64,000 bases of DNA from Hydrogenimonas sp. (GCA_003945285.1 AP019005.1:1564001-1628000); one strand, 5' to 3'. Numbered from the stretch's first letter, positions 8,331-18,889 are shown. Numbers and translations: made by a program. The notes: generated by a model from the sequence alone, not told the origin.

Positions 8331-9728
8331 TCAGAAGAAGATGGGCTTCTCTTTGTCGTACGAGACTTCGAAGAGCACCTCCACCGAGGCGCTCGAACGG
8401 GCCGGGATAGTGAGCTCTATCGTAAGCTTTCCGTTCTTGCCCGCCCTGTAACTCACTTTTCTCTCAGAGGTCACCTTCAGAAGCTTTACCTCTACATCGC
8501 TTCTGGTGGCTACCGGAATTCTCTCTATAATGGTAAGCCTCTTTTTCTCGGCGGACTGGTTTACGACACTCACCTCATAGCCGTCTTTTTTGCGGAGAGT
8601 GCCGCCGAAGAAGCTCTCTTTCTCTTTCAGAAAGAGCTTTTTTCTGCTGACGGCCAGATCTTCGTCGACAGAGACGAAGAGTGTGTAGTACCCGTCCAAA
8701 TACTCGCCCTTTACATTCGAAGCGATGATCTTTTTACCCTCTTTGACCTTCCATCTGCTGCTCTCGATGGCATTTTTCGGCCTGAAGCGTATGACTCTGT
8801 ATACCCTCCTGTCCCTGTAGGGATACACCATCTCGGCCGCTTCGGCACCGTTTTCCCATGACTGCAGCCTTATGTCGATGCGCTCCCCGCTCGAGGGGAG
8901 GTCGAGCCTCTCTATTTTATAGCTTCTGACCCCCCTCGACTCCACGTTTTTGTAAGCGGGCGCGGCTTCAAGCTCCAGATCCGCCGCCATAGGAGCGGCA
9001 CTCTTTTGCAGAGTCCTTATCTGCGGCATCGGGCGCCTCTCCCGGATCAGCCAGGGGCGGAAATGTACGGGCTGCAGATATCTGTGCATGGGACGGTAGT
9101 AGAGCATTGCGCTATCGGCTGAAATATCGACACCGCTTCTGTTTGTCACTCCCAGATGTTTTGTGACGATGATCCGGTCCGGGTTGGAGATATCCGCCTC
9201 ATAAAGGAGGTCGAAATTTATGTAGCCGGCGGGGAGTGTCAGCTTCAACTCGCCGGAGCAGGGTTTTGGAAGGTGCATCGGCTCGAGAGAGGGGGCCATT
9301 TTGAAAAAGAGCTCCCTGCGTGATTTAAGCAGCTTCTCACCGGCTATCTTTTCGGCAGAGAGCTCGGCATACCTCGCAGCCGAAGCTTTGGAGATCTGCA
9401 GCAGCTTTTCGGCACTCTCCGGCTTCACCTCCTCTATGAGTCTGTCGATATAATCCATCTCCCGCTTTGTGCGCTCCAAATCGAGCCCCATAGCATCGAT
9501 TTGCTTCTTCAGCTTGCAGAGTCCGTTGTTTTGCGGACACTCGGGAACCGGCACCGGGGAGAAGCTGTTGTCGCCGCACTCGGCCGAGCTGTTCTTGGGG
9601 GCGAAACCCACAAATGTACCGGAGGGCTTGAAACTGTAGAGAGCACCGTCCCTGTAAATCTCCAGAGTAGATGCATACAACGAAGCAGAAGAGCAGATCG
9701 AAACTGCAAACAGGATGAAAACTCTCAT
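8331..9728 (-). CDS. DUF4139-domain exported protein
   Basis: 465 residues. A signal peptide (about 1-19) leads into a cysteine-containing N-terminal region and a coiled coil (about 75-145), then a long beta-rich C-terminal domain typical of DUF4139 (mucoidy-inhibitor-like) proteins, ending in SVEVLFEVSYDKEKP. Family members are thought to act at the cell envelope but have no defined reaction. The ATG is preceded by AAGGAG. It follows the CPXCG mini-gene and metH on the same strand with a gap of only 10 nt. Confidence 0.7.
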   Translation of the reverse strand: MRVFILFAVSICSSASLYASTLEIYRDGALYSFKPSGTFVGFAPKNSSAECGDNSFSPVPVPECPQNNGLCKLKKQIDAMGLDLERTKREMDYIDRLIEEVKPESAEKLLQISKASAARYAELSAEKIAGEKLLKSRRELFFKMAPSLEPMHLPKPCSGELKLTLPAGYINFDLLYEADISNPDRIIVTKHLGVTNRSGVDISADSAMLYYRPMHRYLQPVHFRPWLIRERRPMPQIRTLQKSAAPMAADLELEAAPAYKNVESRGVRSYKIERLDLPSSGERIDIRLQSWENGAEAAEMVYPYRDRRVYRVIRFRPKNAIESSRWKVKEGKKIIASNVKGEYLDGYYTLFVSVDEDLAVSRKKLFLKEKESFFGGTLRKKDGYEVSVVNQSAEKKRLTIIERIPVATRSDVEVKLLKVTSERKVSYRAGKNGKLTIELTIPARSSASVEVLFEVSYDKEKPIFF

Positions 9729-9738
9729 AAAAGACTCC

Positions 9739-9918
9739 TTATTGCGCCTTTTCGGCGCTGAAAGCAGCTACTTCGCCCTCTTCGATTTTTACGAAGAGTT
9801 CTATAGGGTTACAGCATACTTCACAATCTTCAATCCCCTCGAAAAGATCCAGGGCGCCGTCGAGAAGTATCGATATACTCTGCCAGCAGTATGGACATAT
9901 GAACCTGTACTCTATCAT
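9739..9918 (-). CDS. CPXCG-motif cysteine-rich mini-protein
   Basis: 59 residues beginning MIEYRFICPYCWQSISILLD, with a second cysteine set in EDCEVCCNPIEL. The C-x2-C...C-x2-C pattern matches the CPXCG cysteine-rich family, likely a zinc ribbon, whose function is unknown. The final residue of the first knuckle is Trp here rather than Gly. The start lies 4 nt after the metH stop, indicating an operon with metH and the DUF4139 gene. Confidence 0.75.
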   Translation of the reverse strand: MIEYRFICPYCWQSISILLDGALDLFEGIEDCEVCCNPIELFVKIEEGEVAAFSAEKAQ

Positions 9919-9922
9919 GATC

Positions 9923-12900
9923 TCAAACCGAATAGTACATCGCCTCCGGGTGATAGACCACTATCGCAGCCGTAGACTGCTCCGGATGGATCTGCAGAGT
10001 TTCACTGAGCTCTATGCCGAAATCTTCCGGTTTAAGCAGATTGAAAATGGGGCGGTTGAGCTCCAGATCGGGACATGCGGGGTAGCCGGGAGAGTATCTC
10101 GCTCCCGTGTATGCCCGCATCTGCACATCTCTCAATGTATTCCCTTCGTTTTCAGCGATCCCCAGATCGAGCCTGATCTGCTTGTGCGCTATCTCGGCAA
10201 GCGCTTCGGCAAGCTCCACCCCGAGCCCGTGGACGAGATAGTACTCATGAAACTTTCCTTCGTCGTAAAGCGCTCTTTCGTACTCGCTTATTCTGCTTCC
10301 CGCACTCACGGTTGTAAAGGCCACAAGATCGTGCCTGTCGCGGTGGAAGTAGTCAGCGAGGCATCTGTAGGGCTTTCTCCTCTGTCTCGGGAAGGTCATC
10401 TGCTCTCTGGCCCTTCCCATCACATACTCGAGCGGTTCCCGGTCCGCATCCGCATCTTTGTGCCACCCTTCACTCTCGTCGAATATGAGCAGTGTCGTGT
10501 CGTCGCTTCTGCACGGATAGTAGCCGTATATTATCGTCGGTTCGAAGAGCTTTTCGTCCAGAAACTGCGCTTTGAGCCTCTCGTAGGCGGGCTTTACGAC
10601 CTCATCGAGCTGCCTCTCATACTCCTCTTTCGTCATACCTTTGCTTCTGTAGCCCCATCGGGACTTGAAGAGTATCCGGTGGTTGAGCCATTCGAAGGCT
10701 ATCGCCGGATCGAAATCTGCCCCTGTCATGACCCGCCTGCCCCAGAAGGGCGGAACGGGCACCCGGATATCGCGAGAAGGCATCTCTATCTCTTCAAACG
10801 GCGGAATGACGACCTCCTTCTCCTCCCTGGGAAGCTCCGCCTTCTCCTCTACATTATCGCTTCCGAGCCTCGTGTCGAAGTTCCCCTCCTCGATTCTGCT
10901 CATAGCGATAACCCCGTCGAAGGCGTCCCGGCAGTAGAATATAGGGCCGTCGTAACGTGTGCGGCAGTACTCGTCGACAAACCCCTTCGTCAGAGCCGCT
11001 CCACCCATAAGAACCGGAATATCGAGCCCCATCTCTTTCATGCGCTCCAGGTTCTCCATCATCACCTGGGTGGACTTCACGAGCAGACCGCTGAAACCGA
11101 TGGCATCTGCTTTATGCTCTTTCGCCGCATCTATAAACTGTTCCAATTCGGCTTTTATGCCTATATTTACAACTTTGAAGCCGTTGTTCGTAAGAATGAT
11201 ATCGACAAGGTTCTTTCCAACATCGTGAACGTCCCCTTTTACAGTTCCCAGTATGAGAGTGGTATCGCTCGCCTTCTCCTTCTTGGGCAGGTAGGGGTTG
11301 AGGTGATCCACAGCGGCCTTCATGGTTTCGGCACTCTGCAGGACGAACGGAAGCTGCATCTCTCCGCTGCCGAAGAGCTCACCTACGACCTTCATAGCCT
11401 CTATCAGGATCTCGTTGACGATCTTTTCCGGAGGTATGCGATGGCGCACCTCTTCGACCAGCGGTATCATCCTCTCCTTGTCGCCGTCAAGAAGCAGCTT
11501 GTGTATCTTCTCTTCATCACTCATGGCTAGGTAGGCTTCATCTTCCGCCCCCCGGTCCACCGCCTCTTTTTTACTGAAATGCTCTATGAACCTGAAGAGC
11601 GGATCGCCCTCCTCCCTTCTGTCGAAGAGAAGATCTTCGCAGATCCTGCAATCCTCTTCCGATATACGGTTCATCGGGATAATATGCTTCACGTTTATGA
11701 TGACCGAGGTGAGCCCCGCTTCGATGCAGTGGTGCAGGAAGACCGAGTTCAGATAGGGTCGCGCATCTTTGTCGAGACCGAAGGAGATGTTCGAGAGCCC
11801 CAGTGTAGTGCCGACCTCGGGATGGCGGCGCCTCAACTCCCTGATAGCCTCTATGGTCTGAACGGCCGCATCCCTGTACTCCTCGTCACCCGAGCCGACG
11901 GTGAAGGTGAGAACGTCGAATACGAGATCCTCCGCCCTTATACCGTGTTTTTTCGTAGCGAGTTCGTAGATCCGCTCTGCCACCTCCAGTTTGCGTTCGG
12001 TGGTCTTGGCCATCCCCCGTTCGTCTATCGTCAGACAGACCAGCGAAGCTCCGAAACGCCTGGCGAGGTTGCATACGGCATCGAACTTCTCTATCCCGTC
12101 TTCGAGGTTTACCGAGTTTAGAATCGGCTTGCCTCCTATGCACTTCAGGGCCGTCTCCAGCCCCTTGACCTGAGTAGAGTCGGGCATAAGGGGGAGCGGG
12201 ATCTTCTGCGCGTAGAGGCTCATCACCTCCTTCATATCTTTCGTCTCGTCCCTGCCGGCGAAACCTACGGAGACATCCAGAACGTGCGCTCCGGCGCGTA
12301 CCTGCTGCTGGGCTACGGTGAGAGTCCCTTCGTAATCTTCGGCAAGCAGAAGCTCCCTGAAAGCTTTGGAACCTGTCGCATTAGAGCGCTCTCCTATAAG
12401 CAGCGGCGGCGGGTCCTGCATCAGCGGGACGGTATTGAAAAGTGAGGCCAAAGAGGGGGGATGACTTCCGGATGGAGCTTTCGGAGCGATACCTTTGACC
12501 GCATCGGCCAGCGCCTTTATATGCTGCGGGGTAGTTCCGCAGCAGCCGCCGAGGAATGTCACGCCGTCATACTTCGTGAAGCTCTTCTGAAGGGTACTGA
12601 ACTCCTCCGGCCCCATCGGATAGTACGTATATCCGCCGCGGTTTTGCGGCAGTCCGGCGTTCGCGTGTACCGAGATCGGCTTGTGCCAGAGCTCAGAAAG
12701 TGTCTTCAGGTGCTTCTCCACCTGTTCCGGGCCCGTTCCGCAGTTGAAGCCGAGGGAGAGGATATCGAAGGGCTCCATTATCGTGGCTATCGTCGCGGCA
12801 TCGGTTCCTATCAGCATCGATCCGCTCAACTCTATCGTGACCGATACCATTATCGGGATCTTCACCCCTTTGGCTTCGGCCGCATCGGTACAGGCGTGTA

Positions 12901-13414
12901 GGGCAGCCTTTATCTGGAGAGGGTCCTGGCAGGTTTCGAGCAGAAAAATATCCACTCCGCCGTCGATCATGCCGCCGGCCATCTCCAGATACCCCTCATA
13001 CATCTCGTCATACTCTATATGGCCGAGAGAGGGGAGCTTCGTTCCGGGACCGATCGACCCAAGGCAGAAACGCGGCCTCTCCGGAGTGGAGTAGCGTTCG
13101 CATACCTCTTTGACCAGTTCGCACCCTTTTCTGCTCAGCTCGTACGCCCTTTCGCCTATGCCGTACTCATCAAGAACCCAGTCCATCGAGCCGAACGTAT
13201 TGCTCTTTATTAGGTCCGCACCAGCAAGAGCGTAGCGTTCATGAATCTTTCGTATAAGTTCGGGGGCCGTAGCATTCAGAAGTTCGTTACACCCCTCTTT
13301 TCCCTCCCATGCACTCTGCTCTATCTCCATAGACTGAATCTGTGTCCCCATCGCACCGTCTATAACGAGGACCCTCTTTTCAGCCAGCTCTTTTATCAGA
13401 TTGTAACTGCTCAA
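9923..13414 (-). CDS. metH: Cobalamin-dependent methionine synthase
   Basis: 1163 residues carrying all four modules. The homocysteine domain has zinc cysteines in GFNCGTG and LGGCCGTT (about 225 and 290). The methyltetrahydrofolate domain starts near IGERSNATGSKAF. The B12 cap and Rossmann module has the cobalt-ligating histidine in DVHDVGKN. The C-terminal AdoMet reactivation domain contains YSPGYPACPD. It makes methionine from homocysteine and 5-methyl-THF. The start is TTG with AAAGG about 9 nt upstream; no ATG fits the conserved N-terminus better. I see no cobalamin riboswitch upstream. The 5' side abuts a palindromic repeat element. Confidence 0.96.
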   Translation of the reverse strand: MSSYNLIKELAEKRVLVIDGAMGTQIQSMEIEQSAWEGKEGCNELLNATAPELIRKIHERYALAGADLIKSNTFGSMDWVLDEYGIGERAYELSRKGCELVKEVCERYSTPERPRFCLGSIGPGTKLPSLGHIEYDEMYEGYLEMAGGMIDGGVDIFLLETCQDPLQIKAALHACTDAAEAKGVKIPIMVSVTIELSGSMLIGTDAATIATIMEPFDILSLGFNCGTGPEQVEKHLKTLSELWHKPISVHANAGLPQNRGGYTYYPMGPEEFSTLQKSFTKYDGVTFLGGCCGTTPQHIKALADAVKGIAPKAPSGSHPPSLASLFNTVPLMQDPPPLLIGERSNATGSKAFRELLLAEDYEGTLTVAQQQVRAGAHVLDVSVGFAGRDETKDMKEVMSLYAQKIPLPLMPDSTQVKGLETALKCIGGKPILNSVNLEDGIEKFDAVCNLARRFGASLVCLTIDERGMAKTTERKLEVAERIYELATKKHGIRAEDLVFDVLTFTVGSGDEEYRDAAVQTIEAIRELRRRHPEVGTTLGLSNISFGLDKDARPYLNSVFLHHCIEAGLTSVIINVKHIIPMNRISEEDCRICEDLLFDRREEGDPLFRFIEHFSKKEAVDRGAEDEAYLAMSDEEKIHKLLLDGDKERMIPLVEEVRHRIPPEKIVNEILIEAMKVVGELFGSGEMQLPFVLQSAETMKAAVDHLNPYLPKKEKASDTTLILGTVKGDVHDVGKNLVDIILTNNGFKVVNIGIKAELEQFIDAAKEHKADAIGFSGLLVKSTQVMMENLERMKEMGLDIPVLMGGAALTKGFVDEYCRTRYDGPIFYCRDAFDGVIAMSRIEEGNFDTRLGSDNVEEKAELPREEKEVVIPPFEEIEMPSRDIRVPVPPFWGRRVMTGADFDPAIAFEWLNHRILFKSRWGYRSKGMTKEEYERQLDEVVKPAYERLKAQFLDEKLFEPTIIYGYYPCRSDDTTLLIFDESEGWHKDADADREPLEYVMGRAREQMTFPRQRRKPYRCLADYFHRDRHDLVAFTTVSAGSRISEYERALYDEGKFHEYYLVHGLGVELAEALAEIAHKQIRLDLGIAENEGNTLRDVQMRAYTGARYSPGYPACPDLELNRPIFNLLKPEDFGIELSETLQIHPEQSTAAIVVYHPEAMYYSV

Positions 13415-13439
13415 ACAAAACCTTTGGGAAATAGTAACT

Positions 13440-13869
13440 GACCTTACTCAAAATTTGTCAGCCCCGGGATTTGAGCGGAAAAATATCGTTAAAAAACCGT
13501 GCTTGCCCGTCAGGGCGCCGGAGGCGTCAGCGGTTTTCAGGGCACCTCTAAAGGCCCCAGGCATCCATAGCTTTGAGAGCTTTTGCGCATACAAGGCGCT
13601 TCGACGCAGGACTGGCCAAAGCCAATTCAAGGAGAAGCAACGCGGTATGCGTAAAAGCTCTCATAGCCCGAAGGGAAGAGAAATAGAGCATCATCTTCCG
13701 CAAAATATCTTCTTGAGTTACCTTCGGGTAGCCCTTCGTCGATCTTTTGCGAAATCTGACGCTCTCTTTCTCTTCTATGGGTGCCTGGGGCCTTTAGAGG
13801 TGCCCTATAGATATTTTGCAGCGTCCCGCAGGGCAAATCCCGTTCGCCGTGCAGATTTTGAGTAACATC
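13440..13869. repeat. 430-bp nested palindromic element with inverted termini
   Basis: No gene. The termini are related in inverted orientation: GACCTTACTCAAAAT at the left, and ATTTTGAGTAACATC at the right, whose complement reads GATGTTACTCAAAAT. Inside, a 32-bp inverted repeat (13539-13570 with 13775-13806, 31/32 matches) encloses two smaller hairpins. One pairs 13575-13592 with 13645-13662 (17/18). The other pairs roughly 13672-13706 with 13740-13775. Together this looks like a non-autonomous mobile element or a fold-back composite. It carries no coding sequence I trust. Confidence 0.75.
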
Positions 13870-13927
13870 AGAGTTGTAACTTCTATTATTATTGTATCAA
13901 ACGAATGCTTTAAGGGCCCCTCTAAAA

Positions 13928-14028
13928 CCCAAATCTTGAGATAGAGACAGAAGAGCTTGTCACGAACATCGCAGCCATGCACTTCCGGAAAAACCGTCGA
14001 CGCACCTAGCGGGTGCGCCTCAAATTTT
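13928..14028 (-). repeat. Dispersed ~100-bp repeat, copy 1
   Basis: About 80 percent identical by eye to the segment 29767-29868 in the opposite orientation. Shared blocks include CCCAAATCT, ATAGAGA, GTCACGA, GCAGCC, AAAACCGTCGACGCACCT and CGCCTCAA. A hairpin GCACC/GGTGC lies near one end. Just before it (13913-13925) lies a variant of the AGGGC-CCTCTAAA core seen in the neighbouring palindromic element. The rest of 14029-14205 holds the upstream region of the PAS gene. Confidence 0.7.
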
Positions 14029-14205
14029 AACAGAAGCTGCCTGGTGTGTCGACTTTTTTTCCAAATGTCATGGGTTGTCTCTATCTCTCTATTTCGGGCT
14101 TCGGTGAAAAAACAGCCTGGCAGCCTCCACGCTTGTGATATAATTCCATTGCATAAGCATATATAATCAATCAAAAGTAACTATTATTATCAAAGGTGAT
14201 ACAGA

Positions 14206-14658
14206 ATGGCCCACGTCATAAATTCTCTTACCGGAATGAAAATCGCTAAGCCGGAGCCTGTTGACGAAGAGGTACCCTTCGACGGCGGAGTAATGATAAC
14301 AGAGACCGATACCGCGGGTATAATAACCTACGCAAACAGAAAATTCAGAATGATGACCGGTTACACCAAAGAGGAGCTCATCGGTTCTCCGCACAGCATC
14401 AACCGCCATCCCGATATGCCCAAGGCCGCTTTCAAAACGATGTGGGAGACAATCAAACGCGGAGATATGTGGGAAGGGTATGTAAAAAACCTGAGAAAAG
14501 ACGGCAAATTCTACTGGGTTATAGTCTGGATAAAACCGAAGCTGGATGCAGATGGGAAAATCATAGGTTATATAGCAGGACGAAAAGTGCCGAACAGGCA
14601 GGAGATAAAAGCTGCAGCGATCAAATACGCCCAGATGCTGAAGCAGGAGAGGCAGTAG
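14206..14658 (+). CDS. Stand-alone PAS-domain protein, CetB/Aer-PAS-like energy-taxis sensor
   Basis: 150 residues that are essentially one PAS domain: GIITYANRKFRMMTGYTKEELIG, then the Aer/CetB-type signature NRHPDMPKAAF and GKFYWVIVWIKP. In Campylobacter, CetB binds FAD and pairs with the membrane transducer CetA for redox taxis. No CetA-like gene is adjacent here, so a partner must lie elsewhere. AAAGGTGA precedes the ATG. Flavin binding is inferred from family resemblance. Confidence 0.75.
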   Translation: MAHVINSLTGMKIAKPEPVDEEVPFDGGVMITETDTAGIITYANRKFRMMTGYTKEELIGSPHSINRHPDMPKAAFKTMWETIKRGDMWEGYVKNLRKDGKFYWVIVWIKPKLDADGKIIGYIAGRKVPNRQEIKAAAIKYAQMLKQERQ

Positions 14659-14683
14659 CTATAACACAAATCTAGATGCAGAT

Positions 14684-15142
14684 TCACTTTTTCGAAGTGC
14701 CGATCCTGTATGACGAGGGGTATTTAACAGCACTCTTTTTCCCTTTTAAAAGCACATAGTCATACCCGCGTCCGGAGTAGAGAAGTGTAACATTGCCGAT
14801 CTTGACGTTGTCGAAACGGTAGCTTACACTCTCTTCGGCGAAGAGGGCTCTTCCTATCTGCTCTCCGAAATCAGGTATCCAGGGAAGCGCCGATATTATA
14901 AAAGAGAGAAGGTAGAAAAGCGCTTTGGGGCCCTTTCTGTTTTTGACCATAAAAACCGCACCATAGAGCAAAACCCCGGCTATCCAGAGCCACCACTTCT
15001 GGCTATCGGTAAAAAACTCGTTGAAAAAAACAGGTATGTTGTAGGCTTTGATGTAGTTGGTCATGAGACCCGCGTAGAAGATAAAGTCGAAAGCCATCCA
15101 GAACAGAAGGCCGTATAGAAGCATCGTAATTAGCCGTATCAT
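14684..15142 (-). CDS. Membrane protein with C-terminal soluble domain, unknown function
   Basis: 152 residues with about three hydrophobic helices (near 3-25, 50-67 and 72-90) and a C-terminal extracytoplasmic-type tail of about 60 residues. I do not recognise a family. Its start overlaps the stop of the YrdC-like gene as ATGA, so it is translationally coupled to it and belongs to the carB-led operon. Confidence 0.6.
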   Translation of the reverse strand: MIRLITMLLYGLLFWMAFDFIFYAGLMTNYIKAYNIPVFFNEFFTDSQKWWLWIAGVLLYGAVFMVKNRKGPKALFYLLSFIISALPWIPDFGEQIGRALFAEESVSYRFDNVKIGNVTLLYSGRGYDYVLLKGKKSAVKYPSSYRIGTSKK

Positions 15143-15576
15143 CTTATTTTCACCCTCTTTTCTCTGCCGAGGCGCCAGATTTCGGAGGCTTTCGCCTCAT
15201 GGAAACCCTCTTTTGATTCTACCACAACATCGCACGCATCTCTGGCGTACTCTTCGTCGAAAGGCTCACCGTGCCTGTTGGCGGAGGTGGAGTAGCACCA
15301 TCCGAACTTCTTTACGAACTCTCTGTGCTTTCCGCGAATATATCTGAATGAGTTTCCGTTCGGGAGTATGAAGGATCTTTTTCTGCTTCTTCGTACACTC
15401 TTTCTAAAGGCTTTGGGGACTCTGCCGCACTCTTCGAGCATCGAGAGCCTCGAAACCGCTTTCAAAAAAGGTCTATCGAGAGGACGCCCTTTGGCTTCGG
15501 CCAGCCTCTCTTTGGACTGCGAAAGGAAACCGGCCGTTGTGTCGGTCTGTACCAGGTAGACCAGTTCGGTGCGCAT
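15139..15576 (-). CDS. Short Sua5/YciO/YrdC-family protein
   Basis: 145 residues. The N-terminus VYLVQTDTTAGFLSQSKERL matches the opening of the YrdC fold (substrate lysine/arginine region), and STSANRHGEP matches the conserved STSAN loop. The family makes threonylcarbamoyl-AMP for the t6A tRNA modification. This protein is shorter than typical YrdC (about 185 residues), so it may be a divergent paralogue. I place the start at the ATG sharing its A with the carB stop (TGATG). Confidence 0.72.
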   Translation of the reverse strand: MRTELVYLVQTDTTAGFLSQSKERLAEAKGRPLDRPFLKAVSRLSMLEECGRVPKAFRKSVRRSRKRSFILPNGNSFRYIRGKHREFVKKFGWCYSTSANRHGEPFDEEYARDACDVVVESKEGFHEAKASEIWRLGREKRVKIR

Positions 15577-18500
15577 CAATCTCTCAGATAGTCCTGAAGA
15601 GCCCTCGGCTCGAGAGCTCCGTCATCCCTCATCTCCCTGATAGCCGCGGCAGAGACCCTGGCGGCAGAGATTGTCGTGAAATAGGGCACATTGAAGCGCA
15701 GAACAGCCTGCCGTATTCTGCGGGCATCATCTTTGCTGGCTTTGTTATCCGATGTGTTCAAAACCATATCTATCTCCCCGTTTTTGAGGAGATCCTCGAC
15801 ATTGGGTCTTCCTTCCGAAATCTTGAGAACGGCCTGCGATGCCACTCCCGCCTCTTCGAGCGCTTTTTGCGTTCCTGATGTGGCGACGATTTTGAAACCG
15901 AGATCTACGAACATCTTACCTATGGCACCCGCTTCACTCTTGTCATGGTCGGTGAGAGACATAAAGAGTGTCCCGCTCATCGGCAGGTGGTTTTTACTGG
16001 CAAACTGGCTCTTCGCGAAACTCAGACCGAAGGTCCTGCTTATACCCATAACCTCTCCGGTCGACTTCATCTCCGGCCCGAGAATCAGGTCGGAACCGGT
16101 AAGCTTGCTGAAGGGGAAAACGGCCTCTTTGACGGCTATATGGTTTTTCAGTTTCGGCTTCAAGACATTGCCGTCATCCGTAACCACTCCGAAGGTGTCG
16201 TAGAACTTCAGCGCCTCACGCAGATCGCCATTGATCATCACCCTGGTCGCCACTTTTGCCAACGGAACACCGGTCGCCTTAGAGACGAACGGCACGGTAC
16301 GGCTGGCACGCGGGTTTACCTCTATAAGGTAGACCTCATCTTTGAAAATCGCATACTGGATATTCAGAAGCCCCTTTACACCGAGCCCCAGGGCTATCGC
16401 CTTTGTCTGATCTTCGACATCTTTGACAAGCTTCTCGCTTATGGATACCGTAGGCAGGGAGCAGGCACTGTCGCCCGAGTGGATGCCGGCCTCTTCGATA
16501 TGCTGCATGATAGAGCCTATATAGACCTCCTTGCCGTCGCTTATGGCGTCTACGTCCAGCTCTATCGCATGGTCTAGAAACTTGTCTATGAGAACGGGAG
16601 ATTCGTTACTCACACTCACCGCTTCATCCATATACTCTCTCAGCTCATCTTCGTTGTAGACGGTCCTCATAGCCCTGCCTCCCAGGACATAACTGGGGCG
16701 TACCAGAACCGGATAGCCTATTCTAGAGGCTATCGCGAAGGCCTCCTCCTTGGTAAATGCCGTACCGTTTTCAGGCTGTTTGAGTCCAAGGGCGCTGATG
16801 AAAGCCGAGAACTTCTCTCTATCCTCCGCTTCGTCTATCACCTTGGCGCTCGTCCCGACTATCTTCCCGCCGATAGATGTGATCTTTTTCGCCAGCTTGA
16901 GAGGGGTCTGTCCGCCGAAGTGGACTATGATGCCGTCCGGCTTCATTCTCTCTATGACACTCCTTACATGCTCGAAGTCGATAGGGTCGAAATAGAGAAT
17001 ATCGCTCGTATCGTAATCAGTCGAAACCGTTTCGGGATTGCAGTTGTACATTATCGAGGTTATTCCCATATCTTCCAGTGCGAAAGATGCGTGGACACAG
17101 CAGTAGTCGAACTCGATTCCCTGTCCTATCCTGTTCGGCCCTCCCCCGATTATCAGAACCTTCCTCTTCTCATCCGCAACTTCAGGCTCCTGTTTTTCTG
17201 GCAGTTCCATTATGTTCGTAGAGGAGTAGAGGTAGGGTGTCAACGCTTTGAACTCGGCCGCACAGGTATCCACCTCGTGATACTCCAGCTCCACCCCAAG
17301 ATTTTTGCGGGCGGTATAGATATCGTTTTCACCGAGGTCCATATTCTCTTTTTCGTTGATTATCCTCGCTATCATCGCATCACTGAAGCCCGAGCTTTTC
17401 AGCCTTCTGAGCAGCTTGGAGTCCTGCAGCGTCTCTATGTCGATAAGCTTCTCCATCTCCACAATCTGCCCTATCTGGCGAAGGAACCAGGGATCGACCC
17501 TGCTGAGCGTGAAGATATCCTCCACGCTGTAACCCTCCCGGAAAGCCTGCGCAATATAAAGGAGCCTCTTCTCGTTCGGCCTTCTGATCTCCCGCCTAAG
17601 TGTCTCGTCGTCGCAACGGATAGGGTCGAAGCCGACAAGTCCTGTCTCGAGAGAGCAGAGAGCTTTTTGAACCGACTCTTTGAAAGTCCTCCCTATCGCC
17701 ATCACCTCACCGACACTCTTCATCGAAGTGGTCAATGTGGAGTCGGCCTGCGGGAACTTCTCGAAGGTGAAACGGGGAATCTTGGTAACGATGTAGTCTA
17801 TTACAGGTTCGAAGCTGGCAGGGGTTCCTGTTATGTCGTTTTTTATCTCATCCAGCGTAAAGCCTACCGCCAGCATCGTAGCCACTTTGGCTATAGGGTA
17901 CCCGGTGGCTTTGGAGGCCAGTGCGGATGAGCGGCTGACTCGGGGGTTCATCTCGATGACGATCATCCTACCCGTCTCCGGATTCACAGAGAACTGCACG
18001 TTGGAGCCTCCGGTATCTACGCCTATCTCGCGGAGGATTTTGAAGCTGGCGTCGCGCATTCGCTGGTACTCTTTGTCGGTAAGCGTAAGTGCCGGAGCGA
18101 CGGTAATCGAGTCGCCGGTATGTACACCCATGGGGTCGAGGTTCTCTATTGAACAGACGATGATACAGTTGTCGGCACGGTCACGTATCACCTCCATTTC
18201 ATACTCTTTCCACCCCAAAAGGCTCTCTTCTATAAGAATCTCGCTTATAGGGCTCGCATCCAGCCCCGCCATAGCAAGAGATTTGAACTCGTCTATATTG
18301 TAGGCGACACCGCTGCCGCCGCCAGCCAGCGTATATGAGGCCCTTATGATAAGAGGAAAGCCTATCTCCTCGGCGGCCGCCATAGCCTCTTCCATGGAGT
18401 AGGCGTACCGGCTTTTCGGAAGGTCCATCCCTATTCTTATCATCGCCTCCTTGAAAGCCTGCCGGTCTTCTCCCTTTTTGATCGCTTCCGGATCAGCTCC

Positions 18501-18842
18501 GAGAAACTCTACTCCCTCCAGCATACCCTTCTCATGCATACTCATAGCGACATTGAGTGCGGTCTGCCCTCCCATAGTCGGCAGTATGGCGTCGACCCCC
18601 TCTTTCTCTATGATTCGGGCGATTATCTCTTCGTTTATCGGCTCTATATAGGTGCGGTCGGCAAACTCCGGGTCCGTCATGATCGTAGCAGGGTTGGAGT
18701 TAATGAGAACTACCCGGTAACCAAGCTCTTTAAGCGTCTTGGCCGCCTGTGTGCCGGAGTAGTCGAATTCACAGGCCTGACCGATCACGATCGGTCCGGA
18801 CCCGATCAGAAGAATGGTCTCGATATCGTCTCGTTTTGGCAT
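15576..18842 (-). CDS. carB: Carbamoyl-phosphate synthase large subunit
   Basis: 1088 residues, full length. Two tandem ATP-grasp halves are visible: N-terminal [22 protein letters not shown] and internal [21 protein letters not shown] near residue 560. A C-terminal MGS-like allosteric domain lies after about 940. It makes carbamoyl phosphate from bicarbonate, ammonia and two ATP for pyrimidines and arginine. carA is not in the window. It follows mreC on the same strand and its stop is shared with the start of the YrdC-like gene. Confidence 0.97.
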   Translation of the reverse strand: MPKRDDIETILLIGSGPIVIGQACEFDYSGTQAAKTLKELGYRVVLINSNPATIMTDPEFADRTYIEPINEEIIARIIEKEGVDAILPTMGGQTALNVAMSMHEKGMLEGVEFLGADPEAIKKGEDRQAFKEAMIRIGMDLPKSRYAYSMEEAMAAAEEIGFPLIIRASYTLAGGGSGVAYNIDEFKSLAMAGLDASPISEILIEESLLGWKEYEMEVIRDRADNCIIVCSIENLDPMGVHTGDSITVAPALTLTDKEYQRMRDASFKILREIGVDTGGSNVQFSVNPETGRMIVIEMNPRVSRSSALASKATGYPIAKVATMLAVGFTLDEIKNDITGTPASFEPVIDYIVTKIPRFTFEKFPQADSTLTTSMKSVGEVMAIGRTFKESVQKALCSLETGLVGFDPIRCDDETLRREIRRPNEKRLLYIAQAFREGYSVEDIFTLSRVDPWFLRQIGQIVEMEKLIDIETLQDSKLLRRLKSSGFSDAMIARIINEKENMDLGENDIYTARKNLGVELEYHEVDTCAAEFKALTPYLYSSTNIMELPEKQEPEVADEKRKVLIIGGGPNRIGQGIEFDYCCVHASFALEDMGITSIMYNCNPETVSTDYDTSDILYFDPIDFEHVRSVIERMKPDGIIVHFGGQTPLKLAKKITSIGGKIVGTSAKVIDEAEDREKFSAFISALGLKQPENGTAFTKEEAFAIASRIGYPVLVRPSYVLGGRAMRTVYNEDELREYMDEAVSVSNESPVLIDKFLDHAIELDVDAISDGKEVYIGSIMQHIEEAGIHSGDSACSLPTVSISEKLVKDVEDQTKAIALGLGVKGLLNIQYAIFKDEVYLIEVNPRASRTVPFVSKATGVPLAKVATRVMINGDLREALKFYDTFGVVTDDGNVLKPKLKNHIAVKEAVFPFSKLTGSDLILGPEMKSTGEVMGISRTFGLSFAKSQFASKNHLPMSGTLFMSLTDHDKSEAGAIGKMFVDLGFKIVATSGTQKALEEAGVASQAVLKISEGRPNVEDLLKNGEIDMVLNTSDNKASKDDARRIRQAVLRFNVPYFTTISAARVSAAAIREMRDDGALEPRALQDYLRD

Positions 18843-18889
18843 AAAGGAGCACTCCTTGGAGAAATTTTAATATTTTACAGAATTAGCTC

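Noticed and set aside
9899-11530. 543-residue open frame antisense to metH
   Set aside because: metH shows every domain and motif on the other strand; the antisense frame has no start signal and no family resemblance.
13415-13900. Cobalamin riboswitch upstream of metH
   Set aside because: No B12-box-like conserved core on the minus strand; the structure seen is a symmetrical palindrome nest with element-like ends.
13794-14174. 126-residue minus-strand frame across the dispersed repeat
   Set aside because: It runs through repeat material and promoter sequence of the PAS gene; protein-level conservation between repeat copies is lower than DNA-level.
16920-17930. 336-residue frame antisense to carB
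   Set aside because: Shadow of a highly conserved gene with biased codon use.
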